Shown piece by piece: positions 30,101 through 45,100 of a DNA stretch of 64,000 bases (positions are counted from its first letter, which is position 1; every line of letters starts with the position of its first letter). The notes below the pieces were generated by a model that saw only the letters and a list, made by a program, of their open reading frames with translations, did not search any database and was not told the DNA's origin. A program made the translations under genes and the position numbers. This DNA is from Mytilus californianus (lineage: Eukaryota; Mollusca; Bivalvia; Mytilida; Mytilidae). Location: contig NW_026262690.1 in the NCBI RefSeq assembly GCF_021869535.1, positions 65,294,995-65,358,994 of the forward strand, given 5' to 3'.

Positions 30101-33100
30101 AAGCAATTGTTGTTAAGCAATTTGTAAGTTTTTGATAACTTTTTCTCTCTCTAATTTTTATTTTAAGATCACATATAAGATTTATCTAAAATAAGCACTT
30201 GTTAAGTTTTCAGCATATTTGTTTCATATTTCCAAGGATGTTCAAAAAATATATTTCTACTTTGAAAAATAAGGTACCAGTATATTTGGCATGGAGATAT
30301 GCATAAGATAAAATCTCATGAAACACTGAAACCAAATATACACTGCCTATTGTAAGCTGGTCACCCTCAAAAGCTACACTTTTACATACCATGTCAATGT
30401 GATATACATCTATGGAATGTGAAAAAGCTTACAAAACATGAATGTATATTAAAGGATAAATGCTATTATTGCTGTTCATCATCTTGAAGTCTTTTCCATC
30501 TGCAATACTAAACAAGAATTCTTTCATCACATGACCATCCCTTGTTTTTACATGAGCAGAATTTTTTCTTTTTATTTTAGTATATTCTCATGGATCTGTT
30601 TTCTTTAGTTTTTATACCATATTTCTGACAGATGGATGATGCTCATATAAAGTTTACTTTATACATACAGCACAGTTTTATTTCAATTTGTTTTCTTTCA
30701 AAAACCCTTTTAATGCAATACACTCAAATACAGATTAGCATTATTTCATATATATTATTTCTAATGAAAAATACAATGGAAAATAGTGACGTTCTAACTG
30801 ACAATAAAGAAATTAAGATTTTTTTAAGCGGAATGACTTAAGCTGATTTCATAGATAACAATATTTGATAAATGAACAATGTCTAAAAATTTTGACATGT
30901 CATGCAACTCTTTATTTCATGAAAACCCATCTGACCAAAATCTGATCTGAAGGAAAAATGAACCCTTTTAATTTCTCAAAAAATAAAATTGTGAATCTTT
31001 TATCATAGAAATTTATGATTCTGTAAGCAATGTTTGTGTTTTCGCCCTGAAATAAGCCTATTAGTAATTGTATAAGATTGACGAATGAAGTATTAAAGTT
31101 TGCCATCAAGCAATCTATTTTATTCTCTGTAATACTGATTTATAGACAGATGGACTTTTTACCTGGGAGGTGAGAAAGCCAATAGAAGATAATTTCAAAA
31201 GACCTTGGGTCATTTTTTATGACTTAGTAGCATATTGTCAGAACACCTGGGACTTATAATGTTATACATGGCCATTTCAAGCTTTTAACTTTATATGGAC
31301 AATGTAATTATTAGATATTACTAGCAACAAAGAAGCATAACAAGTATCAAAATCAATATTAAAGCAAGAAAAATATTCAGATGGAAAAGAAACTTTAAGT
31401 AATTTTTGGGAAGAATAAAATTATATTTTTAACTGTAGGAAAAAATCAAAACTGAAAGCTGGTTGGTTTTACTGCTATTGTAGACTGTTCTATAAGTAAA
31501 GATAACTTCATTTCATCATGATCTCTAGAGTTTCAATTTCTTGTTTTAGTGTCACTGATTTTGGTTAATCTGAATACAGACAAATTTAAGCCTATAATGT
31601 CTGCTTTTAACTTGTTAGGTTTTATCATGCATAGCTTTCAAAATTTGATTTGAAATTAGAAAATTTGAATTTTGTTTAGAAACAATATGTAGGCAGTTGG
31701 TTTTCCGAGTAACTATTAATATGATAAACATGCTTTTCATAGTAACAATTATATATTTTTCCAGCAAATATTTCTAACTTGCTTTTCATAGTAACAATTA
31801 TATATTTTTCCAGCAAAGTGTTTTTAGCTTATCCCTAGCTATTATTTAGAATTCATAAATTAACTAAAGTCTTAAAAATCTATCATTTTCCACCTAAACC
31901 TTTAAAATAAATTCAAAAAACATCGTTTTCTCACAATTTACAAATCAATATTTGTAACAGTAGCACAGATCAATGGTGATTTTGACCTTTTTCTTACCTG
32001 GTCGCATTCTTCAAATATCTTATAAAAACCACAAAATTTAAATAATCCAGCTCAAGTGAAAGTAAATCCAACGGAAAATATTTGAACCTTCCGACTAAGG
32101 AAACATTTGTCAAGTTCTCTATGAAAACAATCCACTCAATGAAAATAACACGGAGAAATTGATTAATCCACAGCGTAGATTTCTGATCAACAGAGTCAGC
32201 TGACCTGTACAGGTAAATTGGTCATTTCTCAGGTATCTCCCACATACCTTGGCTATCTTTAATATTCAAGTACATGTACTTCACTAATTGCTGTTTTCAA
32301 TTTTTAAGTGATGTTTGAATGTCTACCATATGACTGATTTAAAATCCTTCTAAATTGTATCTAATAAGTGGACAAATTCTTGTTAATCCTATTAATCAGT
32401 CAATATTTATGAATAAACATGAGAGGATAAAAATTCCAAGCTCTGAATGGATTTTTCTATCTTGACCGTGATAATAAAAACACATCCATAATTTACCTTG
32501 ATTAAAAATATTCTGGATGACTAATCTCATAATAGCCGATCATGTTATTACCTATCGTGACCTGCAATTTCTACGTATGTGGCCTATACAATAAATACAA
32601 ATGTTTTTACAAATTGTATTTCTTGGTTGTGTACACAAATAATTGCATTTAAGAAAAACTTATTATGTTTACTTAGCAAAGTACATTCATAAGTTTTATC
32701 TAAGAGATTGGGGCAAATTTCTGATTTAAATTTTTGCATGCAGGTGACATTTACAGAGAGTACTATATAGAAATCTCCTTAAAATCTAACAATTACCGAG
32801 GGATAATAGGGTATGACTTCGGAATTTTATTCTTACCCTGAATCACATAAAAATCTATTCAGTAAGTTGATGGTAAATTTTGAAGCCGCATGAAAATATA
32901 TTTTTTCTCAAAAGTCGTAAATATCAATTATAAAGGGAACATTTATTTCAGTTTTACCTTAGTGCATCAAACAGGTAGATATAATGAAAATTAAACACAA
33001 GATTACTATTTGACAGGTGGAAATTGATCAATTTAAGAGGAAATCTAGTCAGATCTAATATCTTTTGACTAGTGATCAATGACAACCCCAGAGAGATACA

Positions 33101-36100
33101 AGGTCTCACGGTAAAATATTTCACTGGGTATTGTGTTATTTAATACTTATTTGCCAATTGTGCATCAAAAATACCTATCATGAATTAATGTATAATATGT
33201 CTTCATATCAAAATCCTGCATAGACCAACAGAGACTTTTTCAAGTTTTAAAGTTTACATTAAAAAATTAAAAGGATACCTTGTTTCAATATTAAAGAATC
33301 TTACATCAAAATTTTCTCTGAAATTAAAAGCAGGCCAACATTAACTTGAATTACAGATTTCAAATAAAACAATTTTGTAAATATATGTCTAATTTTTATA
33401 ACATATTCTACCAGGTAAAAATGCAAACCAGTACAATTTCTGTGAAATATTCATTACACATTATTCACAGTCATGCCTTTATCATATTAAACAGAGGTTT
33501 GTAAATAAATATGTTAATTTCTTTGTTTTCTAGTAAAATGCAATTACCAGTGATTTTTTTCAGTTATGCAATCCCATAAATATAATAAAGAAAGGAATGT
33601 ATGAAGCTGATTTTTTTGTTATTCATTGTATGATTAACAGTTCATTTTTCAATAACCATACTCCATATTATACATTCATAAGAGCAGATCTGCAACATAT
33701 TTACAGGGAGTAAATTGTAAATCGGCATGTATGGTTAGACTTTATTTAGCCCCAAAGTCTAAGGTACTTCATATCAATTAATATCATAGGGCCAATGACA
33801 GGAAATGATTGGTTGATTGATCGTTGGTGTTAAATGCCACTTTCAACACTTTTGGCTACTTGGAGGCCAATTTTGTTGTTGGAGAAAGCCTGAGTACTAG
33901 GAGAGAACTGGTAACCTTCGGTAGGAAAACTGGCATACTTAGTCAATTAAGATAAGGGTCAGGAACTGGAGAACGAACACTGACAGAAGAGATGCAGAGT
34001 AAGTGGAAAAGCTGTGCCTAATAACCAATTTCCTCATGCAAGGCTTTTATTCAATGTATATAGTGACAAGAAGACATCAGCTAGGGACACATCTTACACA
34101 GGTTCTACATCATTGACAAGAGATACAAAGCACTGTAAATAGCTATATATCTCCCCACCACAGCTACATATGACTTATAACAGAACAGATAAACTATCAA
34201 AATGAAATAGAAAGAATAGGAATATAGGAAAATGTATGTAAATGAAAAATGTTTTTCTGTTACAAATCATGATGTATTGTTTTATGTGTACATGTTATGT
34301 TGCCCACCAAGGGCCCTTGATTGGAATAATAAATATTCTTATTCTTATGTAAATCTCTGCTGTAGGCCCATACAGGAGGACCAAAAATAATATTTTAGGG
34401 AGCAACCATTTAATTTCAAGGGAGGGTTATGGTTTTTTTTGTCTGAGTCAGAAAATTTTTTCGACGCTATCAATCAAATTATTTTTTTCAAAATTTAACA
34501 CTATAAGGAATGGGAAAATCTGGATTCAGAATATTTTTTTTTGTCATCTGCTTGACCACAATATTTTTTGTCATCAAATTGGGGATCAGAATATTTTTTT
34601 AGGAAAAAATCATTTTTTTTTTGTCATCAAATTGGGGATCAGAATATTTTTTTAGGAAAAAACCATAACCCCCCCCCCTTTGAAGTTAAACGGTTGTTCC
34701 CTTAATATTTCTGTACTAGGCCCAATACAGAAAGACCATAATAATATTTTAATATCTCTTTACTAGGCCCCATACAGAAGGACCAAAATAATATTTCGAT
34801 ATCTCAGTACTAGGCCCATACAGAAGGACCAAAATAATATTTAAATATGTCTGTACTGGGCCCCATACAGAAGGCCCAAAATAATATTTTAATATCTCTG
34901 TACTAGGCCCTATACAGAAGGACCAAAATAATATTAAGATACCAGTAAATGTTGTAAATCCTAGTTAATCCCAGTACCTGGATATTACGACACCAATCCT
35001 GTATGTTTATATACTAATCTACCTTTGGTCTAGTTAATCAGAATACCTTATTTAATCAGGTGAAGATAAAGAGACTATCATTACCCAATTTACTACATAA
35101 ACCTATTGACACTGTCAATTTTATGTTGATTTAGTCCAGTCAACTATAAAGGGCTGGGTAAATATGGTACAGACATGTTATATTGTAAAAATAATGAGGG
35201 GCAGGATATTTGAAGAACAATATCTAAATACATCGTAGACATGTTACATTCAAATATGTCAATGTTCGGTACGGTAATTAGGAATTTGACATGAAATTAA
35301 AACAAAATATTAAAAAAATAACCCGTCAGAAGGTCAATTTACAGGAAGAGATATCAGCTGATATAACTTTAAATTTGACCATACATAATCTAAAACATAA
35401 GTACCTAAATGGCACTCTTCTAAAAATACTTTGCTATCAGTATATTATCATAGCAGGATAATAAGTTTTGTGTAATTATGGCCATTATTTGGCAGAAACA
35501 GAAACAGAAAAGTACCTATCTTCATCAAAGGAATAAATTAAAAATAAGCCACTAATAATTTTGCCCCAAGTTATCAACGTCTGGCTACCAAACTGAGAAT
35601 GAACACTTTCCAAGTGATGATAAGTACATAACAAACTATGAAAACTAAGCTTAGTCAAGCTTAGTCTCGACTCTTAAACAACAAAGCTTTACATCATTTT
35701 GCACAGGAAAATGCTAGCAAAGCAAATAACAAAAAAAAAACAAGCAGAAAAAAATGTAAAAACACTCTTTAAGTGTTTTTTTTTTAAGTGTAACAAATTC
35801 CATATCAGAAAAGAAAAGTTTATACATTGGATTACATCTCGAAGAGAACAACCATATTCTAAATTATTGAAAACCAGTTTTGAATTCATCTCCGATTCCA
35901 CCTTCAAAAATGACCATATAATTAGAAAGATTCGCATAAATAGAATTATTTTATATGTTATCTTTGTCAAGGGAGATTTTGAAGACAGGAACCTGAGAAC
36001 TGATCAAGACTACTGTGATTCAGCAAATTCTCACATTTAAATTAATAAATTTATCATTGTTTCTTTTAAAGAAAATTCCATCAATCTTCTCAAACAATTA

Positions 36101-39100
36101 TTACTCAAGGCATTAAGTTCATGGAGTATTTTTAGTATTTAAATAGAAGCTCAAAACTAGTACAAAGATTTTGGTACATATCCTGTTTTAAGTGGATGAC
36201 ATTGTGTATATGTACCTAGGTCAACTCTATTATCACCTATGATCAAAACCTTAATTGCTAGATATTTTACTCTGTGACCAGAAATAGGAACCCATTTAAT
36301 TCATAACATCTTACTTTATACTGCTCAAAATTGCTTTAGGAATTCAGACAACTTTTGATTTTCACAGGAGAAATGGACTAAAGATTGTTTATTCCCATAA
36401 AAGCAAACACTGCAAAATGGACATTTAAAATTATCAACCCTTTGTGATACAAATTTTTAAGAGCCATTTTACCTTATAACTGTTTTTTATAACAGATTTC
36501 ATGTGAAATGCCCTACCTATATGATCATTAAAAAGTTTAATACAACATGGTAAAATCTTAAGTCACAAAATGTAAGACTTTCTAATGTCTCCAAGGTGTC
36601 TCAGGAATTTAACGATAAAATAAATGATTAACCTTTGACCGGACTACAATTTAAAATCAATCGTTGAAAAAAAAAAAAATCGGTACATTTATGGCATCAA
36701 TCATAGCTGTGGGTTAATTAAGGCATGCTGTCAGTCAAGTTATACAGAAGACTTCCTATGCCCATTTATATAATTAGTAAGTGTAGGAGTGAAATCTGAG
36801 AAAATTCATTCATACATAGTTTAATTAGTTATTAAAACAGGTTTAATTAACATTTATCATGTGGAAGTTAATATATGTCAATAAATATAAATTCTAATTA
36901 AAGTAGCATTTATATAGGTGTAAAAAACCATGTAATCACTTCATAAGAGGCTAAATAGAGAATGAAGTAAAATGTCTTTTGTTGTTGGCTTGCTGATGTT
37001 TACTGGACTTCTCCTTATACACATTGCTATCAAAAGATGCAGAAAATTTTATATTTGTATTGTGTCATGGATATTTAGTTTTCACATTAAGATTTCCCTT
37101 ACATGTAAATGATTTCCTTGATATTTCAACTGATTTTGAGATTTGTTTGCAGTAACAAGTCCCTACTATTGGGATTTCTTGTTTTACTTTTTATGACATA
37201 ACTAATATTTTGTTTTGTATACATCATTGGTGATTCTTAAGAAAGGACAACAAAAACAATCAAATTACCAAGAAAACCACATATATATATATAGTACAAT
37301 GAATTCAGTTGTATCTGGTAAATTTATATATGTTTTTTTTTACAATAAACTGAATTATACCTTTGTCTTGTGTATCTTATAATGGCACTTATATTATGGT
37401 GGTAAAATGTTTTTTTCAGGATTGACGATATTTTTAAATTTCTACCTCAGGAATATCAAATTACAGGAATGATTACATTTTTTCATGCGAGATTCCATTG
37501 GTCAGTTAAACTTTCATTTAAAAAACGCAGAAAAATAAAATATTGGAAAGTGGACAGTTGCCTCAGTGTCTAATGTTTATTAGAAATGTCAGTAAAGAAA
37601 ACAATAAAACCAAATCAGACATGAAGGTAAACAATAGTCTTCAACAATAGAAAGTTGTCTAGTTCTAAGTCACCCAAAACCTATAAAAGTTGTGAATTTA
37701 TCCAAAAGAGATCATTAAAGAACTGCAATCAAAACCAAACTACTTCAAGTAAAAAAGGGGGTATTTATTTTAAATATATTATTAATCAAAATAAAATTAA
37801 CTCTGCCGTTGCATCATAGGGGAGTATTGATCAATAATTATCTTTACATGCCAGACTGGTGTTGGATTGCCGCTGTGCTCGTCTGCCCTCTGAGATAAAC
37901 CAAAAATTTAAAATATTCAACAAAGTACAAATATTTCATAGGCTTGTATGCAGACTTTGGCAAAACCATGCAATCAAATATCCTCCAAAATACAAACTTT
38001 TCCTCAATCCATGAAAACTGAAACTCACAAAAATAAATGAATCAACAGTAACATGGGGTGGCATTAAATTTGTCTTGACAGTGGAATAGAAAAAAAAGTC
38101 CTCTTTATCATTTGAAAAGTTTTGGAAGGATGAAGCTAGACATTATTCAATTTAAACCTTTTCAACAGAATCATTTCAGAATCAAATGTTGTATAGTTTA
38201 TTTGTTGGTGTATAATGCAACTTTCAACAACCTTGGCTATATAACAGCAGCCAGTGTTTATTGATGAAGAAAGCCAGAGTTCACAGAGAGACCCCCATCC
38301 CCCCTTTCCATCATTGTAAAATTGTACATGAACAAGTTACAATATTAAAAGAAATGAAGAAGAATAAACATAACCTAATCCCCTTATGACATACCATCTA
38401 CTTCTAACATATAATCATCTTCCGAAGACAGGTCTACACTCGGTGGTTCAGGAGGGATTTCATCTTTGTACTCCTCAGGAATGTTCTTGTTGTTCTCATG
38501 TCGTAAGAAAAACTTCACTTCTTGTCTGTCATTTTCCCATTCACTTAAGATCTCATATAGTTTCTCATATTCTCCTAGTCTACGTTCTGAAAATATCATC
38601 TTTGATAATCTCTTTTTTTGCAATAAAAACTACATTTCTAAATTAATTTTAGTGAATATTAAAATGGCATTCAATTTTTTTCTTAAAAACTTGTCATAAT
38701 AAGAAAGTTATAGTTTTATGCAATCAGGAATATTATGATATCTATATTAATGTTGACCATTGATATATTCCAATTGTCATAGCCAGACACCTTTCTACAT
38801 CATTGACTGCAACAGATTTTTATCATGCAAGAAAACAATGGGTGCCACTTGTGGTGCAGGATCTGGTTACTTTTTTTGGAGCCGCTGGGTTCTTATTGCT
38901 CAATTTTTAGTGTTATGTTTATTAACTTGGGGTAAAATATATGTAAGGAAATTGCCTATGTATCAATCAATAATAATCTTTTGTCTGATTTTGTTAAAAT
39001 ATCCTAAATGTCCTAGTCATTTTTTGAAATCCTTCACAATTTTTGTCAAAATTCCTTTCCTGCTAATTGAACTCCATCCCTCATAAGGGCATCCTTGGTT

Positions 39101-42100
39101 CCAACTCCTCATGTGAAGCTCCCATTAAACCATTCTATGTTTAGGTCTCTTTTTATAACATTGTTTATTGCACTTTTTACACTTATACATTCAAATGTTT
39201 GCTCAGAGCATTCATGATGAAGTTTAATGCAAGAAAGATCAAATTAATTTTGACTTGCCATTGCATAAATCCTAAAGAATAATCCTTTAGCATTCAACAC
39301 TTTAGCAAATACAAACATAAAAAATCTCCAAACATCATACCAAATTTTCTTCTGTCTTTTTCATATCAGTATGAATCTTTTACAGTATTTTTACAACATT
39401 GCATGATTGTAAATAGTCATTTCTGTATTGTCTTGCCTATTATCATGCATTTCTCTTTTAGACTTATTTAGACATACCATGACCGTTTGATAGCTGTGTT
39501 AAAATGGCTGATCCTTCACCAGATTCCTGAACACAAGCTAGTACATCTTCACATGTAGATTCTGCAGTAACAGGAAATTCTAGGCACCTTTCTTCACTGT
39601 CATCTAGATGTACTTTAAGAATTATCTGCAAAACAAATTTGTTACATCAATTTTTACTCAATGCAATGTAAGGGAAATAATTCAAATATATTTGCAGACA
39701 CATTTTCTTCTATGGGAGATAATTCAAATAAGATAAGATAAGATAAGATAAGAATTTTATTAATCTAATCAAGAACCCATAAAGGGCATCATTTACAACA
39801 ATATTAAGCACAATATGATTGGAAAAAAGAAAAACTATATCCTAATATAATACTATCATATATTGGACAGGATCAGAGCCTAACACATCATGTGTCTTAC
39901 ATAACATTAACAATAATTGCATAATAATTTTATATATTTTGTATCCACCTGGATCTTATTTCTAAACACTTAATTATATAATTGCCTAGGCACATAAGAG
40001 TTGGTAAATGCTCATTTGTGAACAGCCAGAAATATTTTTTATCCTTGGGTAATTCTTTAAAATTATTACAAAAACTGTTTACTTTATCCCATAATAATTT
40101 TCTCTGTTCGTTATATAAAGGACAACTTACTGTGAAATGGGTCTCATCTTCAATAGAATTTGATCCATGTGATAGGCAGTGATGACATAGACGCTGACTT
40201 CTCTCTATGTATTTTTTACTATACCTATCTTTCTCAATTTTAAGATCATGTGCACTTATTCTCAATTTACATATAGCTCTTCTTATATTAAAATCTTTAA
40301 TTGATAAATAAGCCTCCTTTACGAAGTCAGTCTTGAGGTTGAAATAATTTTCTAATTTACTATTACCTTGTGATAAGGTATCAGATCTTTTGCAAATATA
40401 TTTGCAGACAAATTGTCTTCTATGGGAGATAATTCAAATATATTTGCAAACAAATTGTCTTCTTTGAGTTGAGAGATAACAAGATTAGATTTGTATGAAT
40501 TTAATTTGATTTTACAGATAAATCTTATTCTTTATATTACATAAGATTTATCTGATACTCATAGAATTAAAAAAAAAAACCTACTTGTTCAACTCTCTCC
40601 CACACATGTTCCATTTTTTGTTACTTTGGAGGGTTTGTGGGTGGTTTGAGGCATTAACATAATTACAAATTAAGATTATAAGTTTATTCTTTTACAAAAT
40701 TTTATAGCATCTTATTCTTTGACCCATCACTCACCCCTTTTGTTTAAATTTTCTGTGTATGTACCTGTAAGGAGGGCAGATATTGCAGAGAGCATTAGCA
40801 GTTTTCAACTATCATTCTTATAAAAAATCATTCAATGTTATACTGTCAAAATTGTTTTTTTTATTGAACTTTTTTCTTTATCTCAAACAAAGTGGGAGGC
40901 TATCTTTGGTAATACTTTGGGTCATTAATCAATTTTTAAAGGCAATCTTTTCAAAAGTCTGGATGCAGACAGGCCTTACCAGAATTTTGGGTGGAATTGT
41001 TATGATAGACAGCCATGTTTGATTGCAATTTGAGATGTTTTCCATATTTCAGCAAGAGGATCATGAATGAATCTTTCCCAAAACTTGAATTTTCAGAATT
41101 TAATTATTTTTTTTGTAAAATTTCGTTTCTTAAGTACATGTAACAGTGTTGACCATGTTTGATGGTGGTTAGAAAGTCTTCAAACATTATTTCTAAAGAA
41201 GATTTTAAATTCATGTTTCCAGCAAATGGTCCTTAACCCTATGTTCTATTTTAGGCTTGGTGGCCATGTTAATTAGCCAGCAGGATCATCAAACACCAAC
41301 TACATACCTCAAGGATGATTGTGGCCAAGTTTGGTTCAATTTGGTCTTGTAGTTTCAGAGGAGAAGATATTAGTAAAAGTTAATGGACGAAGACAGCTAC
41401 AGATGACTGACGCCAAGTGATGGCAAAAGGGTGAGATAAAAAATAGAGAAATGTTAGTCAGATATCCTGATCTAAATTACTGGTAATATAAATAGAACAA
41501 TAAATAATAACATTCTCGTGTCCAGTTTATCTGTTAACTGGTATCAATACACAAGCAAACAATCCTTTTTTCATGAAAAACTGTCAGTTCAAAATCAATC
41601 TTCGTAAAGTAATTTTTTGTTCTTAAATATATATAACTTTAAAAGCAATAGGGAGCATACAGTTTAAATCTTTTATATGAATATGATTTAAATAAACAAA
41701 GCTTTCAATTCATATAATAAATAAAATATTAATAACAAATATGAATTCAGCACCTGTTCAAATATTTGTGAAATTTAATTATGCGAAGTAATTTCCCATG
41801 TATGAAATAAACCATTTATGCAATGACATATATATTTTTTATCTGTTGATATCATACACTGATATAATATTTTTCCTTTTCAAGGATGTAAACAAAGTAT
41901 TTCAGTTAAGGTCAAAATAAAGAGCTTTCATCTGAACTCTTGATCAAACATAAACAAATGCAAATATTTAATAATCATGTAATGAGCCTTTGTTTTATCA
42001 TTATCTTTAAACAATTTTATCTATACATTTCAAGTGACACCAGATAAAAATGTTTTTCAGATTTACCCATAATGTCAGTACAAATCTTTTAACTGACTAT

Positions 42101-45100
42101 ACTGTATATGTACAAAGGGAGACAATTCAATAATAAATCTTTGACTAAGGAAAATATATAAGATTTATTTTCCAAAAAATATGACATTTCAAAGGACAAC
42201 AGATCTTTTGCACTTATTCTCACTATTATGAGATTATAAAATTACAACATATTACCATATTTTCCATTACAAGGGAAATTATGACATAACTGTTAACAAA
42301 TATAATTCGGAAAATCAGAGTGAGAAAGTATTGGCCGTAGTATTAGGTCCCTCTGTAAAAAATACTATTTAACTTAGAGCACCAAGTTGTCGTGTAGGCT
42401 GTTACACACACCTAACTAACTAACCACCGTAATACTAGTTAAGTGTCAGTTACTATGTATCATTTACCCTATCAAATGATTCATAAATCATAGCAAAACA
42501 CAAAACAAAGACTTTTTACTTGTTAATTAAAAGATAATCATATGACTGACACATGAAAGAATCAAGATAGTTCCAGTTTTTGGACAAAAAGTGGAAGTTT
42601 ACATTGTTTGGGTCAAAATTGATCCAAGTATTGACTAATATCTAAATCAATTTATTGTTCTGTAGTAGTATAAATATGAAATATGATAATTTTACAACCC
42701 ATTTAAGAAAATAGTCAAATTCTATATTTGTCTTATTATCCATATCTTTTGATCTTTGTCACTCAGTTGTAAATAAGGCTTTTAATTACTTGACAAGCCT
42801 TTTGTTTTATGTCAATGATGCAAGGCCCATTAAAGAAATAACAGTCAGAGTTGTCAATAGCAAAAGCTGAAAATACTGATTGAAAAAGTACTTTTAATCT
42901 ATGAAGAACTGTTAAGACTTGCATGAAGTTTATACCTAATGCAATACAATTAAACAGTTGTGCACTAAATGGGTAATTCAATATATAGAGAAAACAGATC
43001 TAGACCCACCCAACATTGATCTGACTTTCAAAAGATTTAATTCAATTGTTTTATCATCTCATCAACTCATAAAATCATGACCCAGGATTTTCAAGGGCAG
43101 TCAAACATTTGTACAAACTTGCACTGGTTTTGTTTTAAGGTAAACAGAAAATGTGAATGTATTGTACTCATACATGTTTGTACAACCACTTTAGTCCTGA
43201 TATAAGCTCTTCTTTTGAATTTAATAGATCTCTGGGAGTACATAACACTGGATGAATCTATGTTTAGCAGACAGTTTTCCAACCATAATCAAATTTAGAA
43301 TATGGTGATTTGATAATGGACTAATTAACAGTCTGCCGGAAAATAGGTCAGCCTATATAAAAGATGCAGTCAGGAGCCTGTAATTCGTGTTTGTTGTTTG
43401 TTGCTGTATTTAATCATATCATATTTGTATTTTGTTCATTGTTTTTACATAAATCAGGCTGTTAGTTTTCTCATTTGAATTGTTTTACATTTGTCATTTC
43501 AGGGTCTTTTATAGCTGACCATGCGGTATGGATTTTGCTCATTGTTGAAGGCTGTACGGTGACCTATAGTTGTTAACTTCTACATCATTTGGTCTTTAGT
43601 AAAGAGTTGTCTCATTGGCAATTATACCACATCTTCTTAATTTTATATTATCCCAACTTTGAGCTGACCAGAACAGTCAGCAACCCAAAAACACCAGTTA
43701 ACCCAAATTGAAGTCCACCCTTTGCTCTTCTTCCTAAATGCAGTATTCATAGCCAAGAAACAGCAAATGCTTAGTTTGAACTGACAAGACATTGAAACTG
43801 TGACCTCTCATCATAATCATAATTAAACCTTAATCATGTTAATGATAAAAGACCAGTTTTTGTTGAAAAAACTGCTGTCCTCAAGAAATTACACATTGGA
43901 TATATGTCTTCCAGTTATTGTATGAGATCTACTCCAAATTACAGCCACCAATAGGTACTTCAGTCTGATTTCATGTCAGCTGATAAAGTACTGTGACCAT
44001 TCTTTTATATTAACATGCATGTGGTTTTTTTTTATCTATTATGCCTAAGTGGTTTTTATCTATTCTCATTTTTATTGTATGCTCTTCTATGTAATATTTG
44101 TTATTCCACTGACTAGGAGGGTTGAGATCTCAAAAACTGCCACATGTCCATGTGCCTGTCCCAAACATGGAACCTCATAAGTGGTCATCTTTAGTTATAT
44201 CTTTATATTTTTTGTCAATTAACAGTAATTTGGTGTTGAGGGTCTCTGTTAAATTTATCCACAACTTTTTTGGACTTGACATATTGCATAGACACTCATC
44301 TATTGTTGGAGAATGCATGTTGACCTCTTAGATGACTTTTTTTGGATGGGGGTGGGGGATGGAATTGGGTCGCTGTCTCATTGATGTATACTCTACTTCT
44401 TGTTTTATTCATACACAAATATCAAGATGTTCTGACTATGTCAAAGTGAAATCAGACCTTATCAAGGTGACAGATTGACATACTAATTAGTATGTAAAAA
44501 GTCATTAATGTAAATGTATAACAATTGAATTTATGTAATGAGCATATAAATAAAATGCAACTTGAGTTCATAACTTGGAATGACCGAATAAAATTATCAA
44601 ACTTGCATGATTCAGTATTAATAGAAACGATCCTGTCAAAAGTGTATAATTAGCGGAAATATGTGGCTTCATGTAAGACTTTTTATAATGTCAAACTCTT
44701 CAAAAATTGACCTAAAAGGAGTCACAATTCCAAAAAATATAATAATCTGACAAAAATTATAGAGAATATAATCTTACATAAACAAATGTAAACAAATCCA
44801 CCCAAAATTAAGTTAGGTTTTGCCTACAAATACAAGTGTGTTATTCATGAAGTGAAACAAGAATAACATTGTATTATTATACAAATGTACAAATCTTGCT
44901 CATACAGGAAAATGTAATACCAAATTCAAACTGGAAAAAGATCACTAAAGGATAATGAAATGCTGGGAAAAGAAGCTTGTTTGTTGTAAAGAATAATACG
45001 AAGTTATTCCAGTTTTCCATATGAAATAACAATACAGCACTGATTATACATAGTATGAGAAATTCACAATCAAAACAACTGGAAATGGAGAAATGTAACA

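Larger units (their letters stand above)
29209..37847 (-). other. ASPP intron 4 (8.6 kb)
   Basis: Donor GTAAAG at 37847-37842, acceptor TTTTTAG at 29215-29209. It contains an alternative start exon at about 32.0 kb, a 37-bp direct duplication at 31.7-31.8 kb, a SINE relic at 33.8-34.0 kb, a LINE-like tail at 34.2-34.35 kb and a 46-bp tandem repeat with a nested MITE at 34.35-34.95 kb. Elsewhere it is AT-rich with no supported feature. The overlapping frames near 35.7-36.0 kb are lysine-rich and unrecognised on one strand, and I do not count them as genes. Confidence 0.75.
39683..40440. repeat. 48-bp direct repeats flanking the LINE fragment
   Basis: CAAATATATTTGCAGACA then TCTTCTATGGGAGATAATTC occurs at 39683-39730 and again at 40393-40440 with two mismatches. 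A further partial copy follows to about 40465. Either the insertion split a small tandem array or it made an unusually long target duplication. Confidence 0.75.

Noticed and set aside
35689-36040. Overlapping frames of 93 and 113 residues on opposite strands
   Set aside because: No recognisable domain, an AT-driven Lys/Phe composition, and no splice or start context.
38760-39086. A 108-codon plus-strand frame
   Set aside because: Unrecognised, within ASPP intron 2, with no splice or promoter support.
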